64,000 bases of DNA from Falsiroseomonas sp051433195 (GCF_051433195.1 NZ_JBHMFT010000007.1:164023-228022); one strand, 5' to 3'. Positions 30,542-38,838 are shown, numbered from the stretch's first letter. Translations and numbers: made by a program. The notes: generated by a model not told the origin, from the letters alone.

Positions 30542-31555
30542 TCAGAAGGGCTCTTCGAGTTTCTTCGCCAAATCCTCGATGTTCTCCGGCGGCCAGCCCG
30601 GCACGGTGATGCCGAGGCCGAGGCCCATGGACGCGAGGACTTCCTTGATCTCGTTCAGCGACTTGCGGCCGAAGTTCGGCGTGCGGAGCATTTCCTGCTC
30701 GGTCTTCTGAACCAGGTCGCCGATGTAGACGATGTTGTCGTTCTTCAGGCAGTTCGCCGAGCGGACCGAAAGCTCCAGCTCGTCGACCTTGCGCAGCAGG
30801 TTGCGGTTGAAGGGCAGATCGTCGCGGATCTCCTCCACCACACGCTGGCGCGGCTCCTCGAAGTTGATGAAGAGCTGCAGCTGTTCCTGCAGGATGCGCG
30901 CGGCGATGCCGACCGCATCCTCCGGCGTCACCGTGCCGTCGGTCTCGACGGTCAGGACAAGCTTGTCGTAGTCCGTCTTCTGGCCGACGCGGGTCGGCTG
31001 CACCTGGTAGGCGACGCGGCGGACCGGCGAGTAGATCGCATCGATCGGGATCAGGCCGATCGGCGCATCCTCCGGCCGGTTCTCACTGGCGGGGACATAG
31101 CCCTTGCCGGTGTCGACCGTCAGTTCCATGGACAGCTTGGCGCCGTCATCGAGCGAGCAAATGACCAGGTCCGGATTCGAGATCTCGATGTCGCCGGTAG
31201 TCTGGATCTGCCCGGCGGTGACTTCACCCGGGCCGGTCGCGGTCAGCTGCAGGCGCTTCGGGCCATCGCCCTGCATGCGCACGGCCAGCTGCTTCACGTT
31301 CAGGACGATGTCCGTGACGTCTTCCCGCACGCCCTGGAGGCTGCTGAACTCATGCAGCGCGCCGTCGATCCGCACGGCCGTCACGGCGGCACCCTGCAGC
31401 GAAGACAGCAGGATGCGGCGCAGCGCGTTGCCGAGCGTCATGCCGAAGCCGCGCTCCAGCGGCTCCGCGATCAGGGTCGCAAGCCGCGTCGGATCGGCGC
31501 CGAGTTCGACGTCCTTCTTGGTCTCGATCAGCGAACGCCAATTCTTCTCGATCAC
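30542..31555 (-). CDS. rpoA: DNA-directed RNA polymerase subunit alpha
   Basis: A 337-residue alpha subunit. The N-terminal dimerisation and assembly domain shows EPLERGFGMTLGNALRRILLSSL (about 31-53). An acidic linker near 240 leads to the C-terminal domain with SVRSANCLKNDNIVYIGDL and GRKSLNEIKEVL, which contacts UP elements and activators. Length and both domains are complete. It lies between rpsK and rplQ, the usual alphaproteobacterial order without rpsD. The 67-bp rpsK-rpoA gap contains a 17-bp direct repeat of the rpsK end. Confidence 0.98.
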   Translation of the reverse strand: MIEKNWRSLIETKKDVELGADPTRLATLIAEPLERGFGMTLGNALRRILLSSLQGAAVTAVRIDGALHEFSSLQGVREDVTDIVLNVKQLAVRMQGDGPKRLQLTATGPGEVTAGQIQTTGDIEISNPDLVICSLDDGAKLSMELTVDTGKGYVPASENRPEDAPIGLIPIDAIYSPVRRVAYQVQPTRVGQKTDYDKLVLTVETDGTVTPEDAVGIAARILQEQLQLFINFEEPRQRVVEEIRDDLPFNRNLLRKVDELELSVRSANCLKNDNIVYIGDLVQKTEQEMLRTPNFGRKSLNEIKEVLASMGLGLGITVPGWPPENIEDLAKKLEEPF

Positions 31556-31593
31556 GGTCTATTCCCCTGCCCAGCCCTGGTAAGCCTGTCGTC

Positions 31594-31634
31594 GCGTCTC
31601 AGACGCGACGTCTCCGCGCGTCTCAGACGCGACG
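31594..31634. repeat. 17-bp direct repeat covering the rpsK stop codon
   Basis: An identical 17-bp sequence occurs at 31594-31610 and 31618-31634, 24 bp apart. The second copy contains the rpsK stop and last codons (Arg-Arg-Val). Each copy holds GCGTCT-C-AGACGC, a small inverted repeat, so hairpins can form between rpsK and rpoA. Confidence 0.9.
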
Positions 31635-32021
31635 GCGCTTGCGCGGGCGGCAGCCATTGTGCGGGATGGGCGTCACGTCGCGGATGGCGGTGACGTAGAA
31701 GCCGACGGCCTGGAGGGCCCGCAGCGCCGACTCACGACCCGAACCCGGCCCGGAGACCTGGATCTCCAGCGTCTCCATGCCGTGCTCACGGGCCTTCTTG
31801 CCGGCATCCTCGGCGGCCACCTGGGCGGCGTAGGGCGTCGACTTCCGGCTGCCCTTGAAGCCCTGGCTGCCCGCCGAAGACCAGGCAATCGCGTTGCCCT
31901 GGGCGTCGGTGATGGTCACCACGGTGTTGTTGAAGGAGGCGAGCACATGCGCCACGCCGGAGGAGATGTTCTTCCTCTCCTTCTTGCGGGGACGGGCGCC
32001 GGCGCGGGGTTCGCGAGCCAT
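31623..32021 (-). CDS. rpsK: 30S ribosomal protein S11
   Basis: A 132-residue S11 of the small-subunit platform. The NTVVTITDAQGNAIAWSSAG and TPIPHNGCRPRKRRRV segments are typical, the latter being the basic C-terminal tail that binds 16S rRNA. The gene starts one base after the rpsM stop, so the two are coupled. A duplicated copy of its last codons lies just beyond the stop. Confidence 0.97.
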   Translation of the reverse strand: MAREPRAGARPRKKERKNISSGVAHVLASFNNTVVTITDAQGNAIAWSSAGSQGFKGSRKSTPYAAQVAAEDAGKKAREHGMETLEIQVSGPGSGRESALRALQAVGFYVTAIRDVTPIPHNGCRPRKRRRV

Positions 32022-32022
32022 C

Positions 32023-32400
32023 TTACTTCGTCACCTTCTTCTTGCCGGCGATCGCCACGGCCTTGCCCTTGCGGGTGCGGGCATTGGTGTGGGTGCGCTG
32101 GCCGCGGACCGGCAGGCCCTTGCGGTGACGCAGGCCGCGGTAGCAGGCCATGTCCATCAGCCGCTTCTTGTTCATCGCTTCTTCACGCCGCAGGTCGCCC
32201 TCGACGCGGTATTCCCGGTCGATCAATTCACGGACGCGGATGACCTCGTCATCGGTCATCTGGTTCACCCGGCGATCCTCGGGGATTCCGAGTTGCTCGC
32301 AGATCACCTTCGCGTTCTGCGGACCGATGCCATAGATGTAGCGGAGCGAGATGAGCACCCGCTTGTTGGTTGGGATGTTCACGCCGGCGATGCGCGCCAC
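32023..32400 (-). CDS. rpsM: 30S ribosomal protein S13
   Basis: A 125-residue S13 that contacts the large subunit and the P-site tRNA. The start ARIAGVNIPTNKRVLISL, the helix-two-turn-helix region GIGPQNAKVICEQLGI and the basic tail (RGQRTHTNARTRKGKAVA) are conserved. It is first in the alpha group, after a terminator-containing gap of 211 bp that separates it from adk. rpmJ, often found here in other bacteria, is absent. Confidence 0.97.
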   Translation of the reverse strand: MARIAGVNIPTNKRVLISLRYIYGIGPQNAKVICEQLGIPEDRRVNQMTDDEVIRVRELIDREYRVEGDLRREEAMNKKRLMDMACYRGLRHRKGLPVRGQRTHTNARTRKGKAVAIAGKKKVTK

Positions 32401-32436
32401 GGTGCCTCTCTCCTCATCAGGCCAAAGGCCTGCCTC

Positions 32437-32458
32437 AAAAAAACCGGGCCGAGGCCCG
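32437..32458 (-). terminator. Intrinsic terminator between adk and rpsM
   Basis: On the minus strand the hairpin CGGGC-CTCG-GCCCG (32445-32458) is followed by G and seven T residues (32437-32443). It lies 153 nt after the adk stop and just upstream of rpsM. It should end or attenuate spc-operon transcripts, so the alpha genes probably need their own promoter or readthrough. Confidence 0.75.
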
Positions 32459-32611
32459 CATCAGTTCAACCAGACCCGGACCTTCGTGGCTGCCACGAAA
32501 CTGGCCCTGATCAGGCATGCAACGGCGAAGGGCGGCCGGAGGAACCTCCGGACCGCAGGGGCCGGGTGCTACACCGGCCCCACGGGGGGAGTCAAGGCGG
32601 AGGCCAAGGCC

Positions 32612-33277
32612 TCAGCCCGTACCCAGCGGACGACCGGACACGATGGCCGCGATCTGCCGCGTCACCTCGTCCATGTCGGCCATGCCATCCACCTGCTTCA
32701 GCTTTCCCTGCCCCGCATAGTGCGGCAGCAGGGGCGATGTCTGGCGGTGGTAGGTCTCGAGCCGCGCCGCCACCGTCTCCGCCCTGTCATCGGCGCGACG
32801 GACGAACTCGGTGCTGCCACAGGCATCGCAGACGCCGGCCTGGGCCGGCACCTTGAAGCGGTCGTGGTAGCCCTCGCCGCACTTCGCGCAGGTGTAGCGC
32901 CCGGCGATCCGCTCGACGAGCGCGGCGTCATCCACCTTCAACTCGATCACGTGGTCCAGCGGCAGCGCCTGGTCCGACAACATGCCGTCCAGCGCCTGCG
33001 CCTGCGGCACGGTGCGGGGAAGCCCGTCCAGGATGAAGCCACGTGCCACGTCCGGCGCCTGGACGCGGGCCGCCAGCATCCCGATCAGGATGCTGTCCGG
33101 CACCAATTCGCCCCGCTCCATGATCGCCTTGGCCTCGCGGCCGATCGGAGAACCCGATTTCACCTCGGCCCGCAGCATGTCGCCGGTGGCGATCTGCACG
33201 ACGCCGTAGCGCTCCTCCAGCCGCTTCGCCTGGGTGCCCTTGCCGGCCCCGGGCGGTCCCAGAAGGATCAGCCGCAC
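32612..33277 (-). CDS. adk: Adenylate kinase (zinc-type lid)
   Basis: A 221-residue adenylate kinase interconverting ATP plus AMP and two ADP. The P-loop GPPGAGKGT is at 7-15, the AMP-binding ATGDMLR at 30-36, and FILDGLPRT at 81-89. The lid carries four cysteines (Cys130, Cys133, Cys150, Cys153), so it holds a structural zinc. The start is GTG 33277 with GAGG 8 nt upstream; longer in-frame starts run into the secY end. Its place 10 bp after secY is the common alphaproteobacterial arrangement. Confidence 0.95.
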   Translation of the reverse strand: MRLILLGPPGAGKGTQAKRLEERYGVVQIATGDMLRAEVKSGSPIGREAKAIMERGELVPDSILIGMLAARVQAPDVARGFILDGLPRTVPQAQALDGMLSDQALPLDHVIELKVDDAALVERIAGRYTCAKCGEGYHDRFKVPAQAGVCDACGSTEFVRRADDRAETVAARLETYHRQTSPLLPHYAGQGKLKQVDGMADMDEVTRQIAAIVSGRPLGTG

Positions 33278-33287
33278 GTATCTGCCC

Positions 33288-34655
33288 TCATCGACCGCGT
33301 CCCCCCGGTTGCGTGCCGCGGCCACCCAGCCGAGCCTTCTTGATCAGCCCCTCATACTGATGGGCGAACAGATGTGACTGCACCTGTGCCACCGTGTCCA
33401 TCGTTACCGACACGATGATGAGCAGGGACGTGCCGCCGAAGTAGAACGGCACGCCGTAGTTGGAGATCAGCAGTTCCGGCAGGATGCAGACGATGGACAG
33501 GTAGATGGCGCCCACCGCCGTCAGCCGCGTCAGCACCCGGTCGAAATACTGGGCCGTCGGCAGGCCAGGCCGGATGCCCGGCACGAAGCCGCCATACTTG
33601 CGCAGACTGTCGGCCGTCTCCTGCGGGTTGAACACAACGGCCGTGTAGAAAAAGGCGAAGAACACGATCAGCGCCAGGTACAACGCCATGTACAGCGGCT
33701 GGCCATGCGCCAGCAGGTTGGTCACGCTGGTCAGCCAACTGTCGCTGTTCGGGTCCTGCCGGAACGCCGCGAAGGTCGCCGGCAGCAGCAGCAGGGAGGA
33801 GGCGAAGATCGGCGGCATGACGCCGGCCGTGTTCAGCTTCAACGGCAGGTGGGTGTTCTCCCCGCCGAACATCCGGTTGCCGACCTGGCGCTTCGGGTAC
33901 TGCACCGGGATGCGCCGCTGGGCGCGCTCGATGAACACGACGAAGGCGATGACCAGCAGGGCGATGGCCAGGAAGGCCATGATGAAGAAGGTGGACAGCG
34001 CGCCGGTCCGGCCGAGTTCCAGCGTCGCCGCCAGGGCGGAGGGCAGGTTCGCCACGATGCCGGCAAAGATGATCAGGCTGATGCCGTTGCCGATGCCGCG
34101 CGCCGTGATCTGCTCGCCCAGCCACATCAGGAACATGGTGCCGCCGACAAGCGTGATGACGCAGGAGATGCGGAAGAACCAGCCCGGATCATGCACCGCG
34201 GCCCCGAAGCTGCCACGCAGGCTCTCGAGCCCCACGGCGATGCCGTAGGCCTGGAAGATCGCGATGAACAGGCAGAGGTAGCGGGTGTACTGGTTGAGCT
34301 TCTTCCGCCCCGATTCGCCTTCCTTCTTCAAGGCTTCCCATGAGGGAATGGCGGCCGTCATCAGCTGCACGATGATGCTGGCGGAGATGTAGGGCATGAT
34401 GTTCAGCGCGAAGATCGTCATGCGCCCCAGCGACCCGCCGGTGAACATGTCGAACATGCCGAGGATGCCGCCGCCCATCTGCTGCAGCAACTCGGCCATT
34501 ACGCCGGCATCGATGCCCGGCACCGGCACATAGGAGCCGATGCGGTAGACGATCAGCGCGCCCAGGGTGAACCACAGCCGGTTCTTCAGCTCGGTGGCCT
34601 TGGCCAGCACCCCGAGGTTCAGATTGGCCGCAAGCTGTTCGGCGGCGGACGCCAT
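33288..34655 (-). CDS. secY: Protein translocase subunit SecY
   Basis: A 455-residue channel subunit of the Sec translocon with ten membrane helices. Helix 2/plug text GGGILGMFDMFTGGSLGRMTIFALNIMPYI, the GEQITARGIGNGISLIIFAGI loop and cytoplasmic loops before helix 9 (NPQETADSLRKYGGFVPGIRPG) are standard. A GGAGG before the ATG at 34655 sets the start. It pairs with SecE, encoded at 58711 in this cluster. It follows rplO after a hairpin-containing 141-bp gap and is close to adk. Confidence 0.97.
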   Translation of the reverse strand: MASAAEQLAANLNLGVLAKATELKNRLWFTLGALIVYRIGSYVPVPGIDAGVMAELLQQMGGGILGMFDMFTGGSLGRMTIFALNIMPYISASIIVQLMTAAIPSWEALKKEGESGRKKLNQYTRYLCLFIAIFQAYGIAVGLESLRGSFGAAVHDPGWFFRISCVITLVGGTMFLMWLGEQITARGIGNGISLIIFAGIVANLPSALAATLELGRTGALSTFFIMAFLAIALLVIAFVVFIERAQRRIPVQYPKRQVGNRMFGGENTHLPLKLNTAGVMPPIFASSLLLLPATFAAFRQDPNSDSWLTSVTNLLAHGQPLYMALYLALIVFFAFFYTAVVFNPQETADSLRKYGGFVPGIRPGLPTAQYFDRVLTRLTAVGAIYLSIVCILPELLISNYGVPFYFGGTSLLIIVSVTMDTVAQVQSHLFAHQYEGLIKKARLGGRGTQPGGRGR

Positions 34656-34740
34656 GTGCGATCCCTCCTCGCGAAAGCGGCGCCCCCAAGCCACGCCGAA
34701 AAGGCGGACCCGGGACGCCGCGTCGCAGCTACCCTAAATT

Positions 34741-34771
34741 GCCGCCCGCACCCGTGGGGTGCAAGGGCGGC
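34741..34771 (-). terminator. Nested hairpin between rplO and secY
   Basis: An outer 7-bp stem (34741-34747 with 34765-34771) encloses an inner 6-bp stem (34748-34753 with 34757-34762). On the minus strand AATTTAGG follows, a short A/T-rich run. It could partly terminate transcription and lower secY relative to the ribosomal genes. Confidence 0.5.
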
Positions 34772-34796
34772 GCGCTCAAATCAGCCGTGGATCGGC

Positions 34797-35288
34797 CTAG
34801 GCTTCAACCGAAGCCTCGGCCTTGACCACCAGCAGCGTCAGCGTCCCACCAGCCGCCGCGATCGCCTCGGCCGCCGTGGCAGAAGCGCCGGAGACCGTCA
34901 GCGTCACCGCGCGGGTGATCTCGCCCACGCCAAGCAGCCGGACGCCGGCATACTTCGGCGAATTGCGGACCACGCCAGCCGCCTGCAGCATCGCCTCGTC
35001 GATCGGCTGCCCTTCCGGCAGGCGACCATCGGCAATCGCCTTGTCCAGCGCGCCGAGGTTCAGCGGCGCGTAGTTCTTGCGGAACGGGTTGACGAAGCCC
35101 CGCTTCGGCATGCGCCGATAGATCGGGAGCTGACCGCCCTCGAACCCGTTCAGCGACACGCCGGTGCGCGCCTTCTGGCCCTTGACGCCGCGGCCGGAGG
35201 TCTTGCCCTTGCCGGAGCCGATGCCACGGCCGATGCGCTTGAACTTCGGCCGTGCGCCGTCGTTGTCGCGGATTTCATTGAGCTTCAT
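34797..35288 (-). CDS. rplO: 50S ribosomal protein L15
   Basis: A 163-residue L15 with the family start MKLNEIRDNDGARPKFKRIGRG and the Gly/Lys/Arg-rich SGKGKTSGRGVKGQKAR extension that threads into 23S rRNA. It is about 20 residues longer than in E. coli, mainly at the Ala-rich C-terminus. Met at 35288 is chosen over a GTG three codons upstream because it fits the family and sits 1 bp after the rpmD stop. Confidence 0.97.
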   Translation of the reverse strand: MKLNEIRDNDGARPKFKRIGRGIGSGKGKTSGRGVKGQKARTGVSLNGFEGGQLPIYRRMPKRGFVNPFRKNYAPLNLGALDKAIADGRLPEGQPIDEAMLQAAGVVRNSPKYAGVRLLGVGEITRAVTLTVSGASATAAEAIAAAGGTLTLLVVKAEASVEA

Positions 35289-35289
35289 G

Positions 35290-35484
35290 TTATTCACCGT
35301 CCACCTTGATCAGATGGGCGACCTTCCGGATCATGCCACGAACGGCCGGAGTGTCCTCCAGCTCGCTCGTGCGACGGATCTTGTTCAGGCCCAACCCGAT
35401 CAGCGTCTCGCGCTGACCTGGCTTGCGGCCGATCGGCGACCCGGTCTGGGTCACCTTCACGGTCTTCTTGCTCGCCTCAGACAT
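35290..35484 (-). CDS. rpmD: 50S ribosomal protein L30
   Basis: A 64-residue L30 (KKTVKVTQTGSPIGRKPGQRETLIGLGL), with the central GLGLNKIRRTSELEDTPAVRGMI segment typical of the family. The start lies inside the end of rpsE (8-bp overlap) and the stop is 1 bp from rplO, so translation of the three is tightly coupled. Confidence 0.96.
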   Translation of the reverse strand: MSEASKKTVKVTQTGSPIGRKPGQRETLIGLGLNKIRRTSELEDTPAVRGMIRKVAHLIKVDGE

Positions 35485-36121
35485 TCGTCGCCTCCGGCGC
35501 CGCGCCCTCGGCCACGGCGTCCTTGCGCGGACCCATCAGGTCCGACACCTTCTTGCCACGACGCGCCGCCACAGCCCGCGGGCTGGTGCAGCGGCCGAGC
35601 GCGGCGAAGGTCGCCTTCACCATGTTATGCGGGTTCGTCGTGCCGGTGCACTTGGCGACGACGTCGCCCATGCCCAGCGTCTCGAACACCGCGCGCATCG
35701 GACCGCCGGCAATGATGCCGGTACCGGCCGGTGCGGCGCGCAGGATCACGCGACCCGCGCCGAACTCGCCGACCTGGTCGTGGTGCAGGGTGCGACCCTC
35801 GCGCATCGGCACGCGGATCATCGTGCGCTTGGCACGCTCCGTCGCCTTGCGGATCGCCTCCGGAACCTCGCGCGCCTTGCCGGCGCCCCAGCCCACTCGA
35901 CCCTTCTGGTCGCCAACCACGACCAGCGCGGCGAAGCTGAAGCGACGACCGCCCTTCACCACCTTGGCCACGCGGTTGATGGTGACCAGCTTGTCCTTCA
36001 GCTCATCGCCGTCGGACCGATCCTGCCGGTTCTCGTTGCGGTCGCGACCGCGGCCACGACGGCGATCGCCGCCCTCGCCACCGCCACCGCCGCCCTCGCC
36101 GCTCCTGGGTTCACGTGCCAT
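35477..36121 (-). CDS. rpsE: 30S ribosomal protein S5, with a low-complexity N-terminus
   Basis: A 214-residue S5, about 47 longer than E. coli S5 (167). The double-stranded RNA-binding fold starts near residue 42 (DKLVTINRVAKVVKGGRRFSF) and includes GWGAGKAREVPEAIRKA. The first 40 residues are a Gly-, Arg- and Asp-rich disordered run (GEGGGGGGEGGDRRRGRGRD). S5 shapes decoding accuracy at the mRNA entry. Similar extensions occur in some relatives, as I recall. The stop overlaps the rpmD start. Confidence 0.96.
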   Translation of the reverse strand: MAREPRSGEGGGGGGEGGDRRRGRGRDRNENRQDRSDGDELKDKLVTINRVAKVVKGGRRFSFAALVVVGDQKGRVGWGAGKAREVPEAIRKATERAKRTMIRVPMREGRTLHHDQVGEFGAGRVILRAAPAGTGIIAGGPMRAVFETLGMGDVVAKCTGTTNPHNMVKATFAALGRCTSPRAVAARRGKKVSDLMGPRKDAVAEGAAPEATNV

Positions 36122-36132
36122 TCCCGAACTCC

Positions 36133-36495
36133 TCAGAAGGAGAGGCCGCCCTCGCGGGCTGCCTCCGCGAGTGCCTTGATGCGGCCGTGATAGAGATACG
36201 GCCCGCGATCGAACACCACTTCCACGACACCGGCGGCGAGCGCGCGCTCCGCCACCAGCTTGCCAACTGCTGCGGCCGCGCCCTTGTCGGCGCCGGTCTT
36301 CAGCTCATCACGCATCGGCTTCTCGATCGACGAGGCGGCGGCCACGGTGCGGCCGGCCTTGTCGTCGATGACCTGGGCGTAGATGTGCTTGCCCGAACGG
36401 AAGACCGAGAGCCGCACGCGGCCGCCCGACTTCATCTTGATCTGGTAGCGCGCGCGCGAACGGCGGCGCTCCATCAATGCGAGCTTGTTGGCCAT
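36133..36495 (-). CDS. rplR: 50S ribosomal protein L18
   Basis: A 120-residue L18 that carries 5S rRNA with L5. The basic N-terminus (MANKLALMERRRSRARYQIK), RLSVFRSGKHIYAQVIDD and the GPYLYHGRIKALAEAAREGGL end are standard. Its ATG overlaps the rplF stop by one base, coupling the two. Confidence 0.97.
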   Translation of the reverse strand: MANKLALMERRRSRARYQIKMKSGGRVRLSVFRSGKHIYAQVIDDKAGRTVAAASSIEKPMRDELKTGADKGAAAAVGKLVAERALAAGVVEVVFDRGPYLYHGRIKALAEAAREGGLSF

Positions 36496-37028
36496 TACTT
36501 CTTCTTACCCTCCTTCCGGAGGATCACCTCGTTGTCGTAGCGCACGCCCTTGCCCTTGTAGGGCTCCGGGCCGCGATACGCGCGGATCTCAGAGGCCACC
36601 TGGCCGACCTGGCGCTTGTCGGCGCCTTCCACCTTGATGGAGGTCGGCTTCTCGCAGGTGATCTTGATGCCCGCCGGGATCGGATAGCGGATGTCGTGGC
36701 TGTAGCCGAGGTTGAGCACGAGCTCCTTCCCCTGCACCGCCGCACGATAGCCGGTGCCGGTGATTTCCATGTTGCGGGTGAAGCCGGTGGAAACGCCGGT
36801 CACCATGCTCTGGATCAGGCTGCGGGTGGTGCCCCACATGGTGCGGGACTTGCGGTCCGCCCCACGCGGCGCCACCGCGACCTCGCCACCCTCGATGGTG
36901 ACGTCCACTTCTTCCGTCAGGTCGAGCGACAGCTCGCCATTCTTGCCCTTGGCCACGACCTTGCGGCCCTGCAGCGCCACCTGGACGCCTGCCGGAACCG
37001 GGACCGGGTATTTGCCGACGCGAGACAT
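36495..37028 (-). CDS. rplF: 50S ribosomal protein L6
   Basis: A 177-residue L6 with two repeated RNA-binding domains (MSRVGKYPVPVPAGVQVAL at the start; the second has the ITCEKPTSIKVEGADKRQVG segment). The C-terminal GPEPYKGKGVRYDNEVILRKEGKKK, given here in its known parts GPEPYKGKG and RKEGKKK, is conserved. It sits below the L7/L12 stalk near the sarcin-ricin loop. Normal length and spacing in the spc operon. Confidence 0.97.
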   Translation of the reverse strand: MSRVGKYPVPVPAGVQVALQGRKVVAKGKNGELSLDLTEEVDVTIEGGEVAVAPRGADRKSRTMWGTTRSLIQSMVTGVSTGFTRNMEITGTGYRAAVQGKELVLNLGYSHDIRYPIPAGIKITCEKPTSIKVEGADKRQVGQVASEIRAYRGPEPYKGKGVRYDNEVILRKEGKKK

Positions 37029-37042
37029 GATTGATCCTCCCG

Positions 37043-37441
37043 TCAGAACACGCGACAGAGGACTTCGCCGCCAACATTGGCAGCGCGGGCCTCATTGTCG
37101 CTCATCACGCCCTTCGGCGTGGACAGGATCGAGATGCCGAGGCCGGAGTAGAACTTCGGCAGCTCCGCAATCTTGGAATAGACGCGGCGGCCCGGCTTGG
37201 ACACGCGCGCGATTTCCTTGATGGCGGGCTCGCCTTCGGAATACTTCAGCTCGATGCTGATCACCTTGATGCCAGGGCGAAGCTGCTCGGTGGCGAAGGC
37301 GCGGATGTAGCCCTCGCGCTTCAACACATCGAGCACATTCTCCCGCAGGCGGGATGCCGGGGCGACGCAGCGGCTCTGCCGTGCGCGCTGGGCATTGCGG
37401 ATACGGGTGAGCATGTCACCCAACGGATCGGACAGCGACAT
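37043..37441 (-). CDS. rpsH: 30S ribosomal protein S8
   Basis: A 132-residue S8, an early 16S rRNA binder. The start SLSDPLGDMLTRIRNAQ and the C-terminal GISILSTPKGVMSDNEAR with its conserved Ser-Thr-Pro-Lys-Gly loop are present. In E. coli S8 represses the spc operon at rplE; no matching site was looked for successfully here. It lies between rpsN and rplF with 12-14 bp gaps. Confidence 0.97.
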   Translation of the reverse strand: MSLSDPLGDMLTRIRNAQRARQSRCVAPASRLRENVLDVLKREGYIRAFATEQLRPGIKVISIELKYSEGEPAIKEIARVSKPGRRVYSKIAELPKFYSGLGISILSTPKGVMSDNEARAANVGGEVLCRVF

Positions 37442-37453
37442 TCGCGGCCCTCC

Positions 37454-37759
37454 TTACCAGCTGGCCTTAACCAGCCCCGGAATCTGACCCTGATTGGCCA
37501 GATCGCGGAGCTGGTTACGGCTCAGCTTGAATTTGCGGTAGTTGCCGCGGGGACGACCGGTCAGCTCGCAACGCAGGCGGACGCGGTTCTGCGCGCCGTT
37601 GCGCGGCAGTTGCGCCAGCTTCAGCGTCGCTTCGAAGCGCTCCTCGACCGGCAGCTCGCGATCCATCACCACCGCCTTGAGGGCGGCGCGCTTGGGCGCA
37701 TGCAGCTTCGCGAGCCGTTCACGACGCTTGTTCTTCATGACAGACGAGGTCTTGGCCAT
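37454..37759 (-). CDS. rpsN: 30S ribosomal protein S14 (zinc-free type)
   Basis: A 101-residue S14 of the long form without the CxxC zinc motifs (MAKTSSVMKNKRRERLAK start; RCELTGRPRGNYRKFKLSRNQLR near the end). It helps assemble the 3' major domain of 16S rRNA. It follows rplE after 51 bp, a wider gap than most in this operon. Confidence 0.97.
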   Translation of the reverse strand: MAKTSSVMKNKRRERLAKLHAPKRAALKAVVMDRELPVEERFEATLKLAQLPRNGAQNRVRLRCELTGRPRGNYRKFKLSRNQLRDLANQGQIPGLVKASW

Positions 37760-37810
37760 GCCGTCTAAAATCCTCCGGAACCTGCCTGGCGTGCCAGGCG
37801 GTTTTCCAAA

Positions 37811-38521
37811 TCAGTTTGCGAAAGGAAGGTCGAACGCCTTGAGCAGCGCCTTGGCTTCCTTGTCGGTCTTCGCCGTCGTCACGAACTGGATGTCCATGCC
37901 GCGCACCACGTCGACCTTGTCGTAGTTGATCTCCGGGAACACGATCTGTTCCTTGAGACCCATGGCATAGTTGCCACGGCCATCGAAGCCGCGGTTCCCG
38001 GGGATGCCCCGGAAGTCCCGCACCCGCGGCAGCGCAATGGTCACCAGGCGGTCGAGGAACTCGAACATCCGGGCCTTGCGCAGCGTGACCTTGCAACCGA
38101 TCGCCTGGCCTTCGCGGATCTTGAAGCCCGCGATAGCCTTGCGCGCCTTGGTCTTCACCGGCTTCTGGCCGCTGATGGCCATCAGGTCGGCCACCGCCGC
38201 ATCCAGCTTCTTCTGGTCGCCGGCGGCTTCGCCCACGCCCATATTGATGACGATCTTCTCCAGCTTCGGCACCTGCATCGGGTTCTTGTAGCCGAACTCG
38301 GCAGACAGGGCCTTGCGGATCTCGTCCTCGTAGCGGCGCCGCATGCGCGGCTGCTCGGCGGGCGACGCCTTCGCCTCGCCGGGATTCGCAACTGCGGCCG
38401 GCGAGGCCGGCGCAACGCGCTGCTCGCCACCCTTGGCGGCGGCCGGCGCGTTGGACTTCTTCGGCGGCGTGGACTTGCCGCCCTTCGTGCCGGGCTTGTT
38501 GCCCTTCTTCGAGTCGCTCAT
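37811..38521 (-). CDS. rplE: 50S ribosomal protein L5, with a long N-terminal extension
   Basis: A 236-residue L5 compared with the usual 179. The extra 57 residues at the N-terminus are Lys-, Ala- and Pro-rich and disordered (SDSKKGNKPGTKGGKSTPPK and so on). The conserved core begins at MRRRYEDEIRKALSAEFGYKN and includes VINMGVGEA and FRGIPGNRGFDGRGNYAMG. L5 binds 5S rRNA and contacts the P-site tRNA. The ATG overlaps the rplX stop as ATGA, which supports the long form; a start at Met59 would lie far from rplX. Confidence 0.95.
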   Translation of the reverse strand: MSDSKKGNKPGTKGGKSTPPKKSNAPAAAKGGEQRVAPASPAAVANPGEAKASPAEQPRMRRRYEDEIRKALSAEFGYKNPMQVPKLEKIVINMGVGEAAGDQKKLDAAVADLMAISGQKPVKTKARKAIAGFKIREGQAIGCKVTLRKARMFEFLDRLVTIALPRVRDFRGIPGNRGFDGRGNYAMGLKEQIVFPEINYDKVDVVRGMDIQFVTTAKTDKEAKALLKAFDLPFAN

Positions 38522-38838
38522 CGGTCAATCACCTCGCCCGAGGGCTTGGCCACACGGACCTTGCGGCCGTCTTCCAGCACCTTGAAGCCAACCCGCGTCG
38601 CCTTGCCGGAGACCGGATCGAGCAGCGCCAGGTTGGAGAGATGGATCGGCCCCTCCTTCTCGACGATGCCGCCCGGCTTGCCCATGCCCTGCGGCTTGGT
38701 GTGGCGCTTCACCATGTTCACGCCCTGCACGAAGGCGCGGCTCTCCTCGGGCACGACGCGAATGACATCGCCCTTCTTGCCCTTGTCGCGACCGGTCAGA
38801 ACCTCGACCTTGTCGCCCTTCTTGATCTTCGCGGCCAT
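38518..38838 (-). CDS. rplX: 50S ribosomal protein L24
   Basis: A 106-residue L24, an initiator of 50S assembly. The KOW motif KIKKGDKVEVLTGRDKGKKG is at the start and HTKPQGMGKPGGIVEKEG follows. Its stop overlaps the rplE start by 4 bp, and it starts 4 bp after rplN. Confidence 0.97.
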   Translation of the reverse strand: MAAKIKKGDKVEVLTGRDKGKKGDVIRVVPEESRAFVQGVNMVKRHTKPQGMGKPGGIVEKEGPIHLSNLALLDPVSGKATRVGFKVLEDGRKVRVAKPSGEVIDR

